A stretch of DNA of 64,000 bases from assembly GCF_003362755.1 (NCBI RefSeq), contig NZ_QKRA01000008.1, positions 124,001-188,000 of the forward strand, written 5' to 3'. The stretch is from Marinomonas piezotolerans (lineage in GTDB: Bacteria > Pseudomonadota > Gammaproteobacteria > Pseudomonadales > Marinomonadaceae). Position 1 is the stretch's first letter; the number at the start of each line of letters is the position of its first letter. The notes beneath the pieces were generated by a model, which did no database searches, had not been told where the DNA came from, and worked only from the letters and a program-made list of their open reading frames with translations. Of this stretch, positions 46,241 through 55,838 are shown piece after piece. A program made the position numbers and the translations under genes.

Positions 46241-48679
46241 ATGAGCTCATTGCTACCCCGCCGTACAGGCGTTTCTCTAGCTGTTGCCATGTCGACAGCG
46301 ATCTTTATTTCAGGTTGTGCACCTTCTAGCGAAGAGGATTCCTCTGTCTCAGCGAATTCAAACTCTGCTAACGGTAATGGCTCTTCAAACAGCTTAGACA
46401 TCGTTGCCGGAAACGCGATTGTAAGCAAACAGACACTTGGTGCGTCAGACAGTCCTTCGGAGTGTGCTGCGGGTGGTGTCAAATTAAGCTGGGGTAATGA
46501 TACTAACGATAACAATACGTTAGATGCAGATGAAATTGTACAGTCTGTGAATGTTTGTAATGGGGTAAATGGAACTGACGGTTTAGCAGGCCAAAATGGT
46601 TCTAATGGACAAGATGGTAAAGACGGCGTTGACGGCCAAAATGGTGCGGCAGGTCAGAATGGTGCTGACGGTAAAGACGGCGCCAGCGCACATTTTACAG
46701 TGGCACAAGCTTCCGCAACAGCATGTTCTGCAGGTGGTCAAACCATTACAGTAGGTTTAAATGATGGTAGCGGTGGCTTTGTAGCTGGATCAACCAAGTC
46801 ATTTAACATTTGTAATGGAGTAGATGGCACGGGCTCAAACACCGATGTCACCGCAGACAAGATAGCTCAAGGTAAGACTCTGGTAGAAAACACCAAAGGC
46901 TATATCGATGCATTGGTATCTAATAATACGTATGTAAACTATCTCAATGATATGGATGGTGTATTTGCGGATCAAGAGGCACAAGCGCTATATGACACCC
47001 TAGCGGGTTTGATCAAAGTGTCGTTTGATGCACTGTATACGAATGAGGTAACGGACTACGCTGCGTTTATCGCAAGTGAGCTGGCTGATGTGGAGGGTGT
47101 TGATACTTCAAACATGACCGCAGTAGAAACTAACGGTGTCTTATCCATTTCTGGTCTGTTAGTAAATGACGTTACTGTTAATGGTTTCAGTTTCGAGTAC
47201 GCAGGTCATCAAGATAATAATGGTACTGATTCTGTTGATCGCTTTGAGGTTAAGTCGCTAGACATGGTCAGCGGAGAGACGACATTGTCTCTTGCATCGG
47301 AATCAGACGTATCATTTGAAGTGCGTTTAGCAATAGGCTCTAGTTCATTGGCCACTTTAGAGCAATACGCTGATTTCGGCTCAGATGCAGCTATTCAATC
47401 ATGGCGCGATAATGTCACATTCAATGTAAATGATAATAGTGCTGCGACCTTGAGCTTAGAGGGTGTTGTACTTGGTATAGACAGCTCTACGAACCCTAGC
47501 TCGTTTCAAGGTGATATAAGATTGTCTTTTGGGTTGACAGAAAGTGCGTTTGAAAATGGTTTCCCTGTATTGGATTTTGGTTCCTTAATGTTGTCTGGTG
47601 CCATGACGAACCCATTTGGTAAATCATTCGAGATGGCGTTAGACGTGGACTTCGTGGACGATTTTATACCGGTTGATCCCATGGATAATACGGCTGATAG
47701 CTTAGAATTAGTTGCGGAAACTGCCGCTTCGACGCTGATGCAGGGTATTCCTGTTACCTGGGGAAGCTACGTGTCCGAATGGGGGCAGTCATACGACACA
47801 GCGACCGTTGACTATGCATTCTTATTGAACTCAGTAGAGAACTCCCTTGGTGATGATGCTGAGGTCACTAAGGTCCACACAGACAATGAGTGGTTCAAAA
47901 AAGTTGTTGAGTATTCATATTGTGACAAAGTAGTTAAAGAGTACAGCCAAGATCACGAGCTTTTATGGGAGTCTTCAAATAGTGCGTGTTACTCTAGCTC
48001 CATCTACAACGCAGTCAACGAGGAAATAAATCAAGATAGTGTGGTGTTCGAGTTGTCGAATGGTTATCACCTTGAATTTAATTATGACACACCCTACGAT
48101 ATGACTTTGTCATCCAGTTCAACGGTGATTCCGACTAGCTACATAGACTACAACGTAGTCAGATCAAACAAAAATGCTTCCATCGATCGCTTAGTGTTTA
48201 CCATGAGCTCTGATGTTGAAAAAGAGCAAAACTTCAAATTTGAAATTACAGAGTTGAGCTTGGACGATGAGTATTACAACCCTGCTTCATACTCTAGTAG
48301 AACAGAACTAGAAGGCATGGCTTCTGTATCTCTGAATGATGATGCAATCAAAGCAGTCTTTCCTATTTGGTTAGATGTATATCCAGAATACCAGGTTTGT
48401 AGGGAGTCCTCATTAACTCAAACTTCTTCTGGCGACTTTAGCTGGTGTCTTGGAGAGGGGGCTAAGCTAGGCGCTGACCGAGAAGAAATCAAACTACACT
48501 TTACTGACAACAGCGGTGGTGCATTCGATATTATCTTCCAAGAGCGTGCCTACGATGAGCGTTTCAGTGCCTACGTAACGGTTGGTGGTACACCAGTCGG
48601 TAAGTTGGTTCAATACCGCGATGGTCGCTATGCGGTAGAGTTCCGTGATGGTGTTCGAGTGCCTTTAACCGATAATTAA
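46241..48679 (+). CDS. large surface lipoprotein with collagen-like Gly-X-Y run
   Basis: An 812-residue predicted lipoprotein (lipobox FISGC, Cys26). Domain order: a Ser/Asn-rich linker (27-50); a module bounded by Cys75 and Cys106; a collagen-like run of 14 Gly-X-Y triplets (108-149, rich in GQN, GKD and GAD); a second module bounded by Cys162 and Cys191; then about 600 residues of beta-rich sequence I do not recognise. The first module contains DTNDNNTLDADE, with the residue spacing of an EF-hand calcium loop, and DNNGTDSVDRFE downstream shows the same pattern. The cysteine modules resemble DUF7151-type repeats. It has an AAGGA ribosome binding site and is followed by a beta-barrel gene. 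Function is unknown; surface display or adhesion is a guess. Confidence 0.78.
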   Translation: MSSLLPRRTGVSLAVAMSTAIFISGCAPSSEEDSSVSANSNSANGNGSSNSLDIVAGNAIVSKQTLGASDSPSECAAGGVKLSWGNDTNDNNTLDADEIVQSVNVCNGVNGTDGLAGQNGSNGQDGKDGVDGQNGAAGQNGADGKDGASAHFTVAQASATACSAGGQTITVGLNDGSGGFVAGSTKSFNICNGVDGTGSNTDVTADKIAQGKTLVENTKGYIDALVSNNTYVNYLNDMDGVFADQEAQALYDTLAGLIKVSFDALYTNEVTDYAAFIASELADVEGVDTSNMTAVETNGVLSISGLLVNDVTVNGFSFEYAGHQDNNGTDSVDRFEVKSLDMVSGETTLSLASESDVSFEVRLAIGSSSLATLEQYADFGSDAAIQSWRDNVTFNVNDNSAATLSLEGVVLGIDSSTNPSSFQGDIRLSFGLTESAFENGFPVLDFGSLMLSGAMTNPFGKSFEMALDVDFVDDFIPVDPMDNTADSLELVAETAASTLMQGIPVTWGSYVSEWGQSYDTATVDYAFLLNSVENSLGDDAEVTKVHTDNEWFKKVVEYSYCDKVVKEYSQDHELLWESSNSACYSSSIYNAVNEEINQDSVVFELSNGYHLEFNYDTPYDMTLSSSSTVIPTSYIDYNVVRSNKNASIDRLVFTMSSDVEKEQNFKFEITELSLDDEYYNPASYSSRTELEGMASVSLNDDAIKAVFPIWLDVYPEYQVCRESSLTQTSSGDFSWCLGEGAKLGADREEIKLHFTDNSGGAFDIIFQERAYDERFSAYVTVGGTPVGKLVQYRDGRYAVEFRDGVRVPLTDN

Positions 48680-48703
48680 CATCGCAAAACCTATTCTGGA
48701 GAC

Positions 48704-48735
48704 AAAGGGCGGCCATTTTCTGGACGCCCTTTTTT
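48704..48735 (+). terminator. terminator abutting the next start codon
   Basis: AAAGGGCG and CGCCCTTT pair (with an inner CCA/TGG), followed by Ts that run straight into the ATG at 48736. It could terminate the collagen-like gene or fold back to control the downstream gene. Confidence 0.72.
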
Positions 48736-50106
48736 ATGAAACGATTTCTATTGTTAATCAGTTTGATGATCGGCTCTACAGTCGAGTCCGCCCCCTATTT
48801 GCTGAACCCTGAAATACAGGGGAGTTCAAGTGATCGTTTAAGTATGGCGTTTACTAACCATATAGCATGGGAGTACGCCACTGAGCGATTTGCAAATGAC
48901 CGTGACTATTACGGCGACTATCGAGAACAAGACTTTACTGTTCAACTATGCAATGAAAAAGTGACATGGTGCGTTGGCTATGAAAGGGTGTTTGAGGAGA
49001 TGGCGATTCAGTTGGCACAGAGCACCGAGTCCCTATCATATGAGTCGTCCTTAGAATCAAATAAATTATATTTGCAACACGCTTACAGCGCTTTTGATGT
49101 CGATGGCGGCGTGAATATAGGACTAAACGAAGAAGGGCTTCTTTTAGCTAGCGTAGCGTGGCAGTCAGATAGATTCTTAAACGGTACATTTTTTTATGAT
49201 CAACCCGCGCAAGAGCTAAAGACGATAGCAGAAGGGAATGTGAACGCTGTACCCAAGAAATTTTATAGTACTTACTCTGGGGCAGTGCAAAGGATAGGAG
49301 GGAGCATTACTTACGATTGGTCATCAGGTTTTGTGACGGTAGATGCTCAAAAAACAGACCAAGACTCAGTTTATCAAGGATCTCAAGTAACGCTGTCTAC
49401 TGTCATACAAGATGCTTGGTATATGACGCTCGGGCGCTCAAATGTTTCTGCAGGGAGTGCTTTGTATTCAGAGAATGATACGGCAAATGAGCTGGATAGT
49501 TGGTCCATGGAAAACGAGTTGCACCAGTATGCGCTTGGGTACAAGGACTCAAACAATTGGTCAGTTGGGCTACGCCAAGAAAGCTTTCAGTTGTCAGCGT
49601 CAGCCAACGTGCAATGCGCTAATAAAAACTGGGGACTTAGCGGCTTAGAGCAAACTTTGGCATGTGTATTCGTTGCGCCTTATGCAGCGTTTGCAGGGCA
49701 GCTAGATTACACATACCAAGGAGCGGATGCACAGCGTACCTTCTTGTTTGATCACTCCAAACTGATCATTGGTAATGGGCTAGGTCTAGTGAACTGGCAT
49801 TCCAAATATGACGCGCGGGCGGACAAGTCGTCGTCCGAGTATCAATCAGGGTCAGAGTGGTTGTGGGTACCGAGTATTGATTGGCAATATGCTAAACACA
49901 ATTGGCAATTGCAATATAGCTGGCGTCAAATCGTACCGATAAGATCGATCAGGGAGTTGTTTAAACCGGATGGAAGCTCACAGTCTTCAGGCGAATCGGG
50001 AGAGAGCAATAGCAATAGTGAGTCCGGAGGCTATGACCTAAACCAAGATTGGCTCTGGCCTCAAGTTGGAGGTTATCACCAACTAACCTTGTCTTATCAG
50101 TGGTAA
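48736..50106 (+). CDS. predicted outer-membrane beta-barrel protein
   Basis: A 456-residue protein with a signal peptide (MKRFLLLISLMIGSTVES). The mature sequence is rich in alternating aromatic and polar residues (many W, Y, S and Q), and it ends LTLSYQW, the terminal-aromatic pattern read by the barrel assembly machinery. A Ser/Gly/Glu/Asn-rich loop (about 415-433) precedes the last strands. There is no Shine-Dalgarno other than bases buried in the terminator stem. The family is not recognised. It is the immediate neighbour of the collagen-like lipoprotein, and the two may act together at the surface. Confidence 0.7.
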   Translation: MKRFLLLISLMIGSTVESAPYLLNPEIQGSSSDRLSMAFTNHIAWEYATERFANDRDYYGDYREQDFTVQLCNEKVTWCVGYERVFEEMAIQLAQSTESLSYESSLESNKLYLQHAYSAFDVDGGVNIGLNEEGLLLASVAWQSDRFLNGTFFYDQPAQELKTIAEGNVNAVPKKFYSTYSGAVQRIGGSITYDWSSGFVTVDAQKTDQDSVYQGSQVTLSTVIQDAWYMTLGRSNVSAGSALYSENDTANELDSWSMENELHQYALGYKDSNNWSVGLRQESFQLSASANVQCANKNWGLSGLEQTLACVFVAPYAAFAGQLDYTYQGADAQRTFLFDHSKLIIGNGLGLVNWHSKYDARADKSSSEYQSGSEWLWVPSIDWQYAKHNWQLQYSWRQIVPIRSIRELFKPDGSSQSSGESGESNSNSESGGYDLNQDWLWPQVGGYHQLTLSYQW

Positions 50107-50125
50107 GTATCGTGTATTGTGTTTT

Positions 50126-50207
50126 TGTCGGGCTAAAGCCCGACCTACCGTGCGCGTTGGTTGAGAAAACCAGGTCGCTGAATGGTAGGTCGTGATTTAT
50201 CGCGACA
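50126..50207. repeat. REP-like inverted doublet (BIME-like)
   Basis: Two related palindromes face each other. GTCGGGC-TAAA-GCCCGAC is followed by CTAC (50127-50148). GTAG is followed by GTCGTGA-TTTA-TCGCGAC (50185-50206). The tetranucleotide tag plus imperfect palindrome, in inverted pairs about 36 bases apart, is the layout of bacterial REP doublets spread by RAYT transposases. It sits between the convergent beta-barrel and hisF genes. Confidence 0.68.
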
Positions 50208-50212
50208 GAAGT

Positions 50213-50986
50213 TTATAAGCGCATTTCAATGCCTGCGGCGTGCATGGTTTCTTTCGCTTCTTGAATTGAGTATTCAGCAAAGTGAAAAATGCTCGCTGCG
50301 AGTACGGCGTCTGCTTTGCCTTCGATAACGCCATCAACCAAGTGTTGTAGATTGCCAACCCCACCAGAGGCGATCACAGGCACATGCACGGCTTCGCTGA
50401 TGGCGCGAGTCACGCCCAGATCAAAGCCATTTTTTGTGCCGTCGCGATCCATGCTGGTTAAAAGAATCTCGCCAGCCCCTAAATCGACCATTTTCTTGGC
50501 CCACTCGACAGCGTCTAGGCCAGTTGGCTTGCGGCCACCATGGGTAAAGATTTCCCATTTGTCTGGCTCGCCTTCTGCGCTGACTTTCTTCGCATCAATG
50601 GCCACGACGATGCACTGAGAGCCAAAGCGCTCAGCCGCTTCACGTACAAACTCTGGGTTGAATACGGCGGCCGTATTAATGCCCACCTTGTCCGCGCCAG
50701 CGTTCAGCATGCGACGAATGTCTTCACAGGTGCGAATCCCGCCGCCTACGGTTAAAGGAATAAAGACCTCGGCTGCGATGGCTTCCACCATGTGTACCGT
50801 CGTCTCGCGGTCATCGGAGCTTGCGGTAATGTCTAAAAAAGTAATCTCATCCGCGCCTTGTTCGTTGTAGCGTTTAGCGACTTCAACCGGGTCGCCTGCA
50901 TCGCGAATATCAACGAATTGAACACCTTTAACAACGCGGCCATTGTCCACGTCTAGGCACGGAATAATACGTTTAGCTAATCCCAT
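50213..50986 (-). CDS. hisF: imidazole glycerol phosphate synthase subunit HisF
   Basis: The cyclase half of the HisF-HisH enzyme. The 257-residue TIM barrel has [15 protein letters not shown] at the start, [11 protein letters not shown]-type phosphate site and [16 protein letters not shown] at the end. It lies 21 bases after hisH; the hisA gene normally found between them is missing. Confidence 0.97.
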   Translation of the reverse strand: MGLAKRIIPCLDVDNGRVVKGVQFVDIRDAGDPVEVAKRYNEQGADEITFLDITASSDDRETTVHMVEAIAAEVFIPLTVGGGIRTCEDIRRMLNAGADKVGINTAAVFNPEFVREAAERFGSQCIVVAIDAKKVSAEGEPDKWEIFTHGGRKPTGLDAVEWAKKMVDLGAGEILLTSMDRDGTKNGFDLGVTRAISEAVHVPVIASGGVGNLQHLVDGVIEGKADAVLAASIFHFAEYSIQEAKETMHAAGIEMRL

Positions 50987-51007
50987 TTGAGTTTCCTATT
51001 TAGTGGA

Positions 51008-51670
51008 CTAAGGCTTGCCATCCCAGTGGATGAAGTTTTTATACAACTGAAGACCATCTTTATGGCTCTTCTCAGGGTGGAACTGCACCGCAAACACATT
51101 GTCACGCGCTAGAGCGACACAAAAATCATGGCCGTAGTGACACGTACCAGCTACCTCGTCTTTATTGTCCGCGATCACGTAGTAGCTGTGAACAAAGTAG
51201 AAACGCGCACCATTTTCGATACCATGCCAGAGTGGGTGGTTTATAGTTTGAGTGACTTGGTTCCAACCCATATGTGGCACTTTTAGCTTGGTTCCATCAA
51301 CATCTTTGTGGTCGTTGCCAAAAAACAGCGCATTGCCATCAAAGTGATTCAAGCAGTCCACACCGCCGTTTTCTTCGCTATGTGCCATTAAAGACTGAAT
51401 GCCAACACAAATTGCCAAGAAAGGTTTTTCCGCCATCGCTTTGCGAATGGAGGGGACCAAGCCTTGTTTGTGCATTTCACCGACGCAATCTCGGATTGCG
51501 CCAACGCCTGGCAGTAGCACTCTATCTGCAGCGTCAATGACGGCTGGGTCGCTGGTCACAATGATCTGTGTATTGTCATCGGCAGCATGCTCAAGGGCTT
51601 TGGCCACTGAGTGAAGGTTGCCCATGCCGTAATCTATTACGGCAACGGTGGCTTTATTGTCTGTACTCAT
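51008..51670 (-). CDS. hisH: imidazole glycerol phosphate synthase glutaminase subunit HisH
   Basis: A 220-residue class I glutamine amidotransferase that feeds ammonia to HisF. Its opening is [18 protein letters not shown], the catalytic cysteine is in [12 protein letters not shown], and His/Glu are in [15 protein letters not shown] 51670 is preferred to the longer frame, which overlaps hisB. It follows hisB by 16 bases. Confidence 0.95.
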   Translation of the reverse strand: MSTDNKATVAVIDYGMGNLHSVAKALEHAADDNTQIIVTSDPAVIDAADRVLLPGVGAIRDCVGEMHKQGLVPSIRKAMAEKPFLAICVGIQSLMAHSEENGGVDCLNHFDGNALFFGNDHKDVDGTKLKVPHMGWNQVTQTINHPLWHGIENGARFYFVHSYYVIADNKDEVAGTCHYGHDFCVALARDNVFAVQFHPEKSHKDGLQLYKNFIHWDGKP

Positions 51671-51686
51671 ACTCAGGTCGATCCTA

Positions 51687-52280
51687 TTACAAACAGCCTT
51701 TAGTCGATGGCATTTGGCCTGCCATGCGCTCATCTACTTCTAATGCCATACGCAGTGCACGGCCAAACGCTTTAAAAATCGTTTCTGCTTGGTGGTGCGT
51801 GTTTTTACCGCGCAGGTTGTCCAAGTGTAAGGTTACCTTTGCATGATTGATGAAACCGTGGAAAAACTCTGAAAATAGATCGACATCAAAACCACCCACA
51901 GAACCACGTGTAAACGGAACATGCATCTCTAAACCAGGACGACCGGAGAAGTCGATCACGACACGTGACAGCGCTTCATCAAGCGGTACATAAGCGTGCC
52001 CATAACGGCGGATACCTTTCTTATCTCCCACTGCTTGGTCAAAAGCTTGACCCAGTGTAATGCCAAGATCTTCAACCGTATGATGCGCGTCGATGTGTAA
52101 GTCCCCAACTGCATGAATATCAAGGTCTATCAGGCCATGACGAGCGACTTGGTCAAGCATATGATCAAGAAATGGGACACCCGTTTCACAGTTAAATTTG
52201 CCTGTACCATCTAGGTTAACAGTCACTTTAATTTGTGTTTCGAGCGTATTGCGTTCGACGGTTGCAATCCGGTTGGACAT
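51687..52280 (-). CDS. hisB: imidazoleglycerol-phosphate dehydratase HisB
   Basis: A 197-residue monofunctional dehydratase (no phosphatase domain, as in pseudomonads). The manganese-binding motifs are [34 protein letters not shown] and [12 protein letters not shown] 52280 has GGAG upstream; the longer frame to 52406 has no support. Divergent from asmA. Confidence 0.96.
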   Translation of the reverse strand: MSNRIATVERNTLETQIKVTVNLDGTGKFNCETGVPFLDHMLDQVARHGLIDLDIHAVGDLHIDAHHTVEDLGITLGQAFDQAVGDKKGIRRYGHAYVPLDEALSRVVIDFSGRPGLEMHVPFTRGSVGGFDVDLFSEFFHGFINHAKVTLHLDNLRGKNTHHQAETIFKAFGRALRMALEVDERMAGQMPSTKGCL

Positions 52281-52465
52281 GTAATGAAGTCTCCGCTGTA
52301 TCAGGGCAGGTTTTACCCAGTGAATATGTAGTTGAGCCACATTATAAATCGTGCGGCGGTTTGCTTCTACGCTTTTCGCGGCTATTAGGTGGATCGAAAA
52401 AATCAATCAAGGTGCTATGATGGGCATATTATCAAACTTACGATACGCAAAAGGTTGGAAAGGAT

Positions 52466-54730
52466 ATGGTTTGGCTAAAACGATTAGGAATTTTGCTCGC
52501 CGCAATCGTAGTCGCGGCGACGTTAGCCGTTGTCTACGTCATTGCATTTGTCGACCCCAATCAGTTTAAGGGAGAGTTGCAAAAAGTTGCTAAGGAAAAA
52601 GCGAACGTTACATTACGCATGGATGGAGATATCAGTTGGTCGTTTTATCCACGCCTTGGGTTAAGTTTGGAGAACATCGGTGTTGCGTTAGGTAATGACC
52701 CAGAACTACTGAGCTTTTCAAAGGCAGAGTTTGGGGTCGCTGTCATGCCGTTGTTCGAACGTCGTATTGAAGTCGATACAGTCCGTTTGGTGGACCTGAA
52801 AGCGGACCTAAACGTTGATGAACAGGGTAAGGCAAACTGGCTAGTTGAAGCTCCAACGGCAGAAACGAATAACCTAAAGTCTTCTGAATCTAATACACAG
52901 GCGGCGACTAATTCTGATGCGGTAGAGAATGATTCGGACGCGGGTTTCACAATACCAGACATCGCACTGGATGAATTATCCATTGTGAATGCTCAGATCA
53001 ACTACGCTGATGCGCGTGCTGATATGAAAGCGAATATTGTGTCGGATGTGACGTTTAACGACGTAAAGCTTGATCAATCTTGGCCGATGCGCATGAAGGC
53101 AACTCTTAGTCAATCTACTTTAGACGGCTCTAACCCAATTAAGGCAAACGTAGAGTTTGGTGCTAACTTTACGCTGTTCGCAGAGCGACAAGCGGTATCG
53201 TTCGAAAATGTGACGTTAAAAAGCGACGTTGAGGGGGATTTTTTGCCTGTATCTCCTTTGCTAAGTACGCTGACGATTTCTCAATTTGACTTTGACTTGC
53301 CGCAAGAGAATGCTGCGTTGGATGGCTTTGCCTTGCAAACCATGGGGCTAAATGTAACTGGGCAAGTACAGGCCTACCAGATATTGACGGCACCAGAGTT
53401 CTCTGTTGTCGCGGATATAGCAGAATTCTCACCGAAAGAATTACTCGGTAAGTTAAATGTTTCATTACCAGAAATGGCTGATGAGAGTGTAATGGCATCT
53501 GCATCGCTAAATTTGGCGGCTAAAGGTTCATTAGACAGCGTTAAAATACAGCCGATTTCAGTTAAATTTGATGATACGACATTGGAAGCCAATGCCCTGC
53601 TAAATCTCACACCATTAAGTTGGGATGTCACTGTTGCGGGTGCGAATCTCGATGTAGACCGCTACTTACCGCCTGTCGTGGAAGACAGTGTTGCAGAGTC
53701 AGCGTCTGCTGAGCAGACGAAGGCTGAAGAGGCGGTAGGCGACCTGATTCCTGTTGAGTTAGTACGTGGCCTAAATGGTCATTACGGGTTGGCATTTGAT
53801 ACGTTAAAAGTGAAGAATCTGAATATCGATAGAATCGAGTTGGACTCAACACAATCCAATGGCAAAGTAACGATCTCACCCGCCAAGATGTCACTTTACG
53901 ACGGTGCGGCTGAAGTAAACGCAGAGTTGGACGTGACAGACGCTACACCTCAGATCACAGTGTCTCCGAGCATCAATGGCGTTCAAATTCAGCCGCTGCT
54001 GCAGGATTTTATGAAACTCGATAAAATCGCAGGGGCAACCTACCTGAACGGGGATCTTGTAACCACCGGTAACCAAGTCGATGCTTTTATGAAAAATCTT
54101 AACGGGGATCTGTTGGTAAGCATTGATGATGGCGCATTGGTCGGGATGAATCTGACCAAAACAGTATGTGAAGGTATCGCTGCATCTCGCTCCCGTACAC
54201 TCGATGCCAGCGCGTATGGTAACGACACGCCGTTCGAAACCATGACGTTCCCAGCCAAAATAGTGAATGGGGAAGTGTCTACACCGGGCTTAACCCTTTC
54301 TGCAGCAGGTTTGAGTGTGACGGGGGACGGTACGGTATCATTACCAAATAGCAGTCTGAACTATCGCACTAATGTTGCCGTGACTGGAAGTCAACTGGAT
54401 GGCAGTTGCGCGGTTAAAGACTATGTCTCAGAGCTGGCCTTCCCGATTGTCTGTAAAGGTAAGTTTTCAGATGATCCAGCGGGCTTGTGTCGTCCTGATC
54501 TGGGAGGTTTTGCGGATATTTTTGCAGGGCTGGCGAAAGCAGAGCTTGACGCAAAACTAGCGGCAGAAAAAGCCAGAGCAGATGCGAAATTAGCGGCGGA
54601 AAAAGCCCGTATTCAGGCACAGCTAGACGCAAAAAAAGCGGAGCTTGAAGCCAAGAAAAAAGCGGAAGAAGACGCGGCAAAGGAAGCCCTAGAGGAAAAA
54701 CTCAAAAGCAAGCTTAAAGACTTGTTTTAA
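52466..54730 (+). CDS. asmA: AsmA family protein
   Basis: A 754-residue AsmA-like envelope protein. One N-terminal membrane anchor (about 5-27) is followed by the conserved AsmA opening (FVDPNQFKGELQKVAKEK, then WSFYPRLGLSLENIGVALG) and a large beta-rich periplasmic body. These proteins are thought to be groove-like carriers of phospholipids between membranes. The last 60 residues are a charged helical repeat (AAEKARA, AEKARIQAQ and KKAELEAKKK units), likely a coiled coil. The hisB-asmA-mutY-yggX neighbourhood matches pseudomonads. Confidence 0.88.
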   Translation: MVWLKRLGILLAAIVVAATLAVVYVIAFVDPNQFKGELQKVAKEKANVTLRMDGDISWSFYPRLGLSLENIGVALGNDPELLSFSKAEFGVAVMPLFERRIEVDTVRLVDLKADLNVDEQGKANWLVEAPTAETNNLKSSESNTQAATNSDAVENDSDAGFTIPDIALDELSIVNAQINYADARADMKANIVSDVTFNDVKLDQSWPMRMKATLSQSTLDGSNPIKANVEFGANFTLFAERQAVSFENVTLKSDVEGDFLPVSPLLSTLTISQFDFDLPQENAALDGFALQTMGLNVTGQVQAYQILTAPEFSVVADIAEFSPKELLGKLNVSLPEMADESVMASASLNLAAKGSLDSVKIQPISVKFDDTTLEANALLNLTPLSWDVTVAGANLDVDRYLPPVVEDSVAESASAEQTKAEEAVGDLIPVELVRGLNGHYGLAFDTLKVKNLNIDRIELDSTQSNGKVTISPAKMSLYDGAAEVNAELDVTDATPQITVSPSINGVQIQPLLQDFMKLDKIAGATYLNGDLVTTGNQVDAFMKNLNGDLLVSIDDGALVGMNLTKTVCEGIAASRSRTLDASAYGNDTPFETMTFPAKIVNGEVSTPGLTLSAAGLSVTGDGTVSLPNSSLNYRTNVAVTGSQLDGSCAVKDYVSELAFPIVCKGKFSDDPAGLCRPDLGGFADIFAGLAKAELDAKLAAEKARADAKLAAEKARIQAQLDAKKAELEAKKKAEEDAAKEALEEKLKSKLKDLF

Positions 54731-54751
54731 CCTACAAATAGATTGTTATAC

Positions 54752-55831
54752 ATGACTCCAAAAAACAATTTTGCGCCCCGAGTGCTGGACTGGTTTGATC
54801 AGCATGGGCGCAAGCATTTGCCGTGGCAGCACAATAAGACACCTTATCGTGTCTGGATTTCAGAAATTATGCTGCAGCAGACCCAAGTAACGACCGTCAT
54901 TCCATACTATGAGCGCTTTATGCGCTCATTCCCAGATGTTTACTCACTGGCAGCGGCATCACAAGATGAGGTTTTGGCGCATTGGAGTGGGTTAGGATAT
55001 TACGCACGTGGCCGCAATCTGCACAAAGCGGCGCAAGCGTTAGTCAATGATTGGGAAGGAGAATTCCCCGCGACTCAGGAGGGAGTGTGTGAGTTGCCCG
55101 GTATCGGTCGATCCACCGCTGCGGCGATTTTGTCAATCTCTCGTAATGAGCCGCTGGCTATATTGGATGGCAATGTAAAGCGAGTTTTAGCGCGGTTCCA
55201 TGCTGTCCCCACTTGGCCAGGAGAGCGCAAAACAGAAACGGCTATGTGGGCATTGGCTGAAGCATACACCCCGCAAGATCGCTGTGGCGACTATACCCAA
55301 GCTATGATGGATATGGGGGCAACATTGTGCACTCGATCTAATCCTAGCTGTGAGCGATGTCCGTTGAAGGAGGATTGTGAGGCGTTCGCAATGGGCGCAC
55401 CGACGGCTTTCCCTAAGTCGAAGCCCAAAAAAGCAGCAAAACCTGTTCGAAACACCCAAATGCTAGTCGTACAGCGAGGGGAAACGATATTGATGGAGAA
55501 GCGTCCTGCGAGCGGTATTTGGGGGGGGCTTTGGAGCCTGCCAGAGCTCGACTTTGATGATGACACCATTCAGGTAGCAGAGCTTCGTTTGGGCGTTCAA
55601 GTTGACAATGTCATTAGCTTGTCACCATTTCGCCATACCTTTAGTCACTATCATTTAGATATTGTGCCTTACAAATTAGTGGTACAGGAGAAAGCGCAGG
55701 TCAACGAGGCGGCGAAGTATCAGTGGTTTGAAATCTCTGAAGCGCTGAAATTAGGGCTGCCCACTCCGATTCGATCTATTTTAGAAACTGCTCAAGAGGC
55801 AGTGGGCACACAGCCGCAACTAAACCTATAG
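54752..55831 (+). CDS. mutY: A/G-specific adenine glycosylase MutY
   Basis: MutY removes adenine paired with 8-oxoguanine. The 359 residues carry the catalytic glutamate in SEIMLQQTQV, the helix-hairpin-helix ELPGIGRSTAAAI, the aspartate in LDGNVKRVLAR and the iron-sulfur ligands C-X6-C-X2-C-X5-C (CTRSNPSCERCPLKEDC). A C-terminal NUDIX-like domain reads the oxidised base. ATG 54752 is chosen; there is no clear ribosome binding site. Followed by chrA after seven bases. Confidence 0.96.
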   Translation: MTPKNNFAPRVLDWFDQHGRKHLPWQHNKTPYRVWISEIMLQQTQVTTVIPYYERFMRSFPDVYSLAAASQDEVLAHWSGLGYYARGRNLHKAAQALVNDWEGEFPATQEGVCELPGIGRSTAAAILSISRNEPLAILDGNVKRVLARFHAVPTWPGERKTETAMWALAEAYTPQDRCGDYTQAMMDMGATLCTRSNPSCERCPLKEDCEAFAMGAPTAFPKSKPKKAAKPVRNTQMLVVQRGETILMEKRPASGIWGGLWSLPELDFDDDTIQVAELRLGVQVDNVISLSPFRHTFSHYHLDIVPYKLVVQEKAQVNEAAKYQWFEISEALKLGLPTPIRSILETAQEAVGTQPQLNL

Positions 55832-55838
55832 AAATGAG

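Noticed and set aside
46561-46690. Repetitive DNA as a possible CRISPR or tandem repeat array
   Set aside because: It is the coding sequence of Gly-X-Y triplets, in frame, without spacers.
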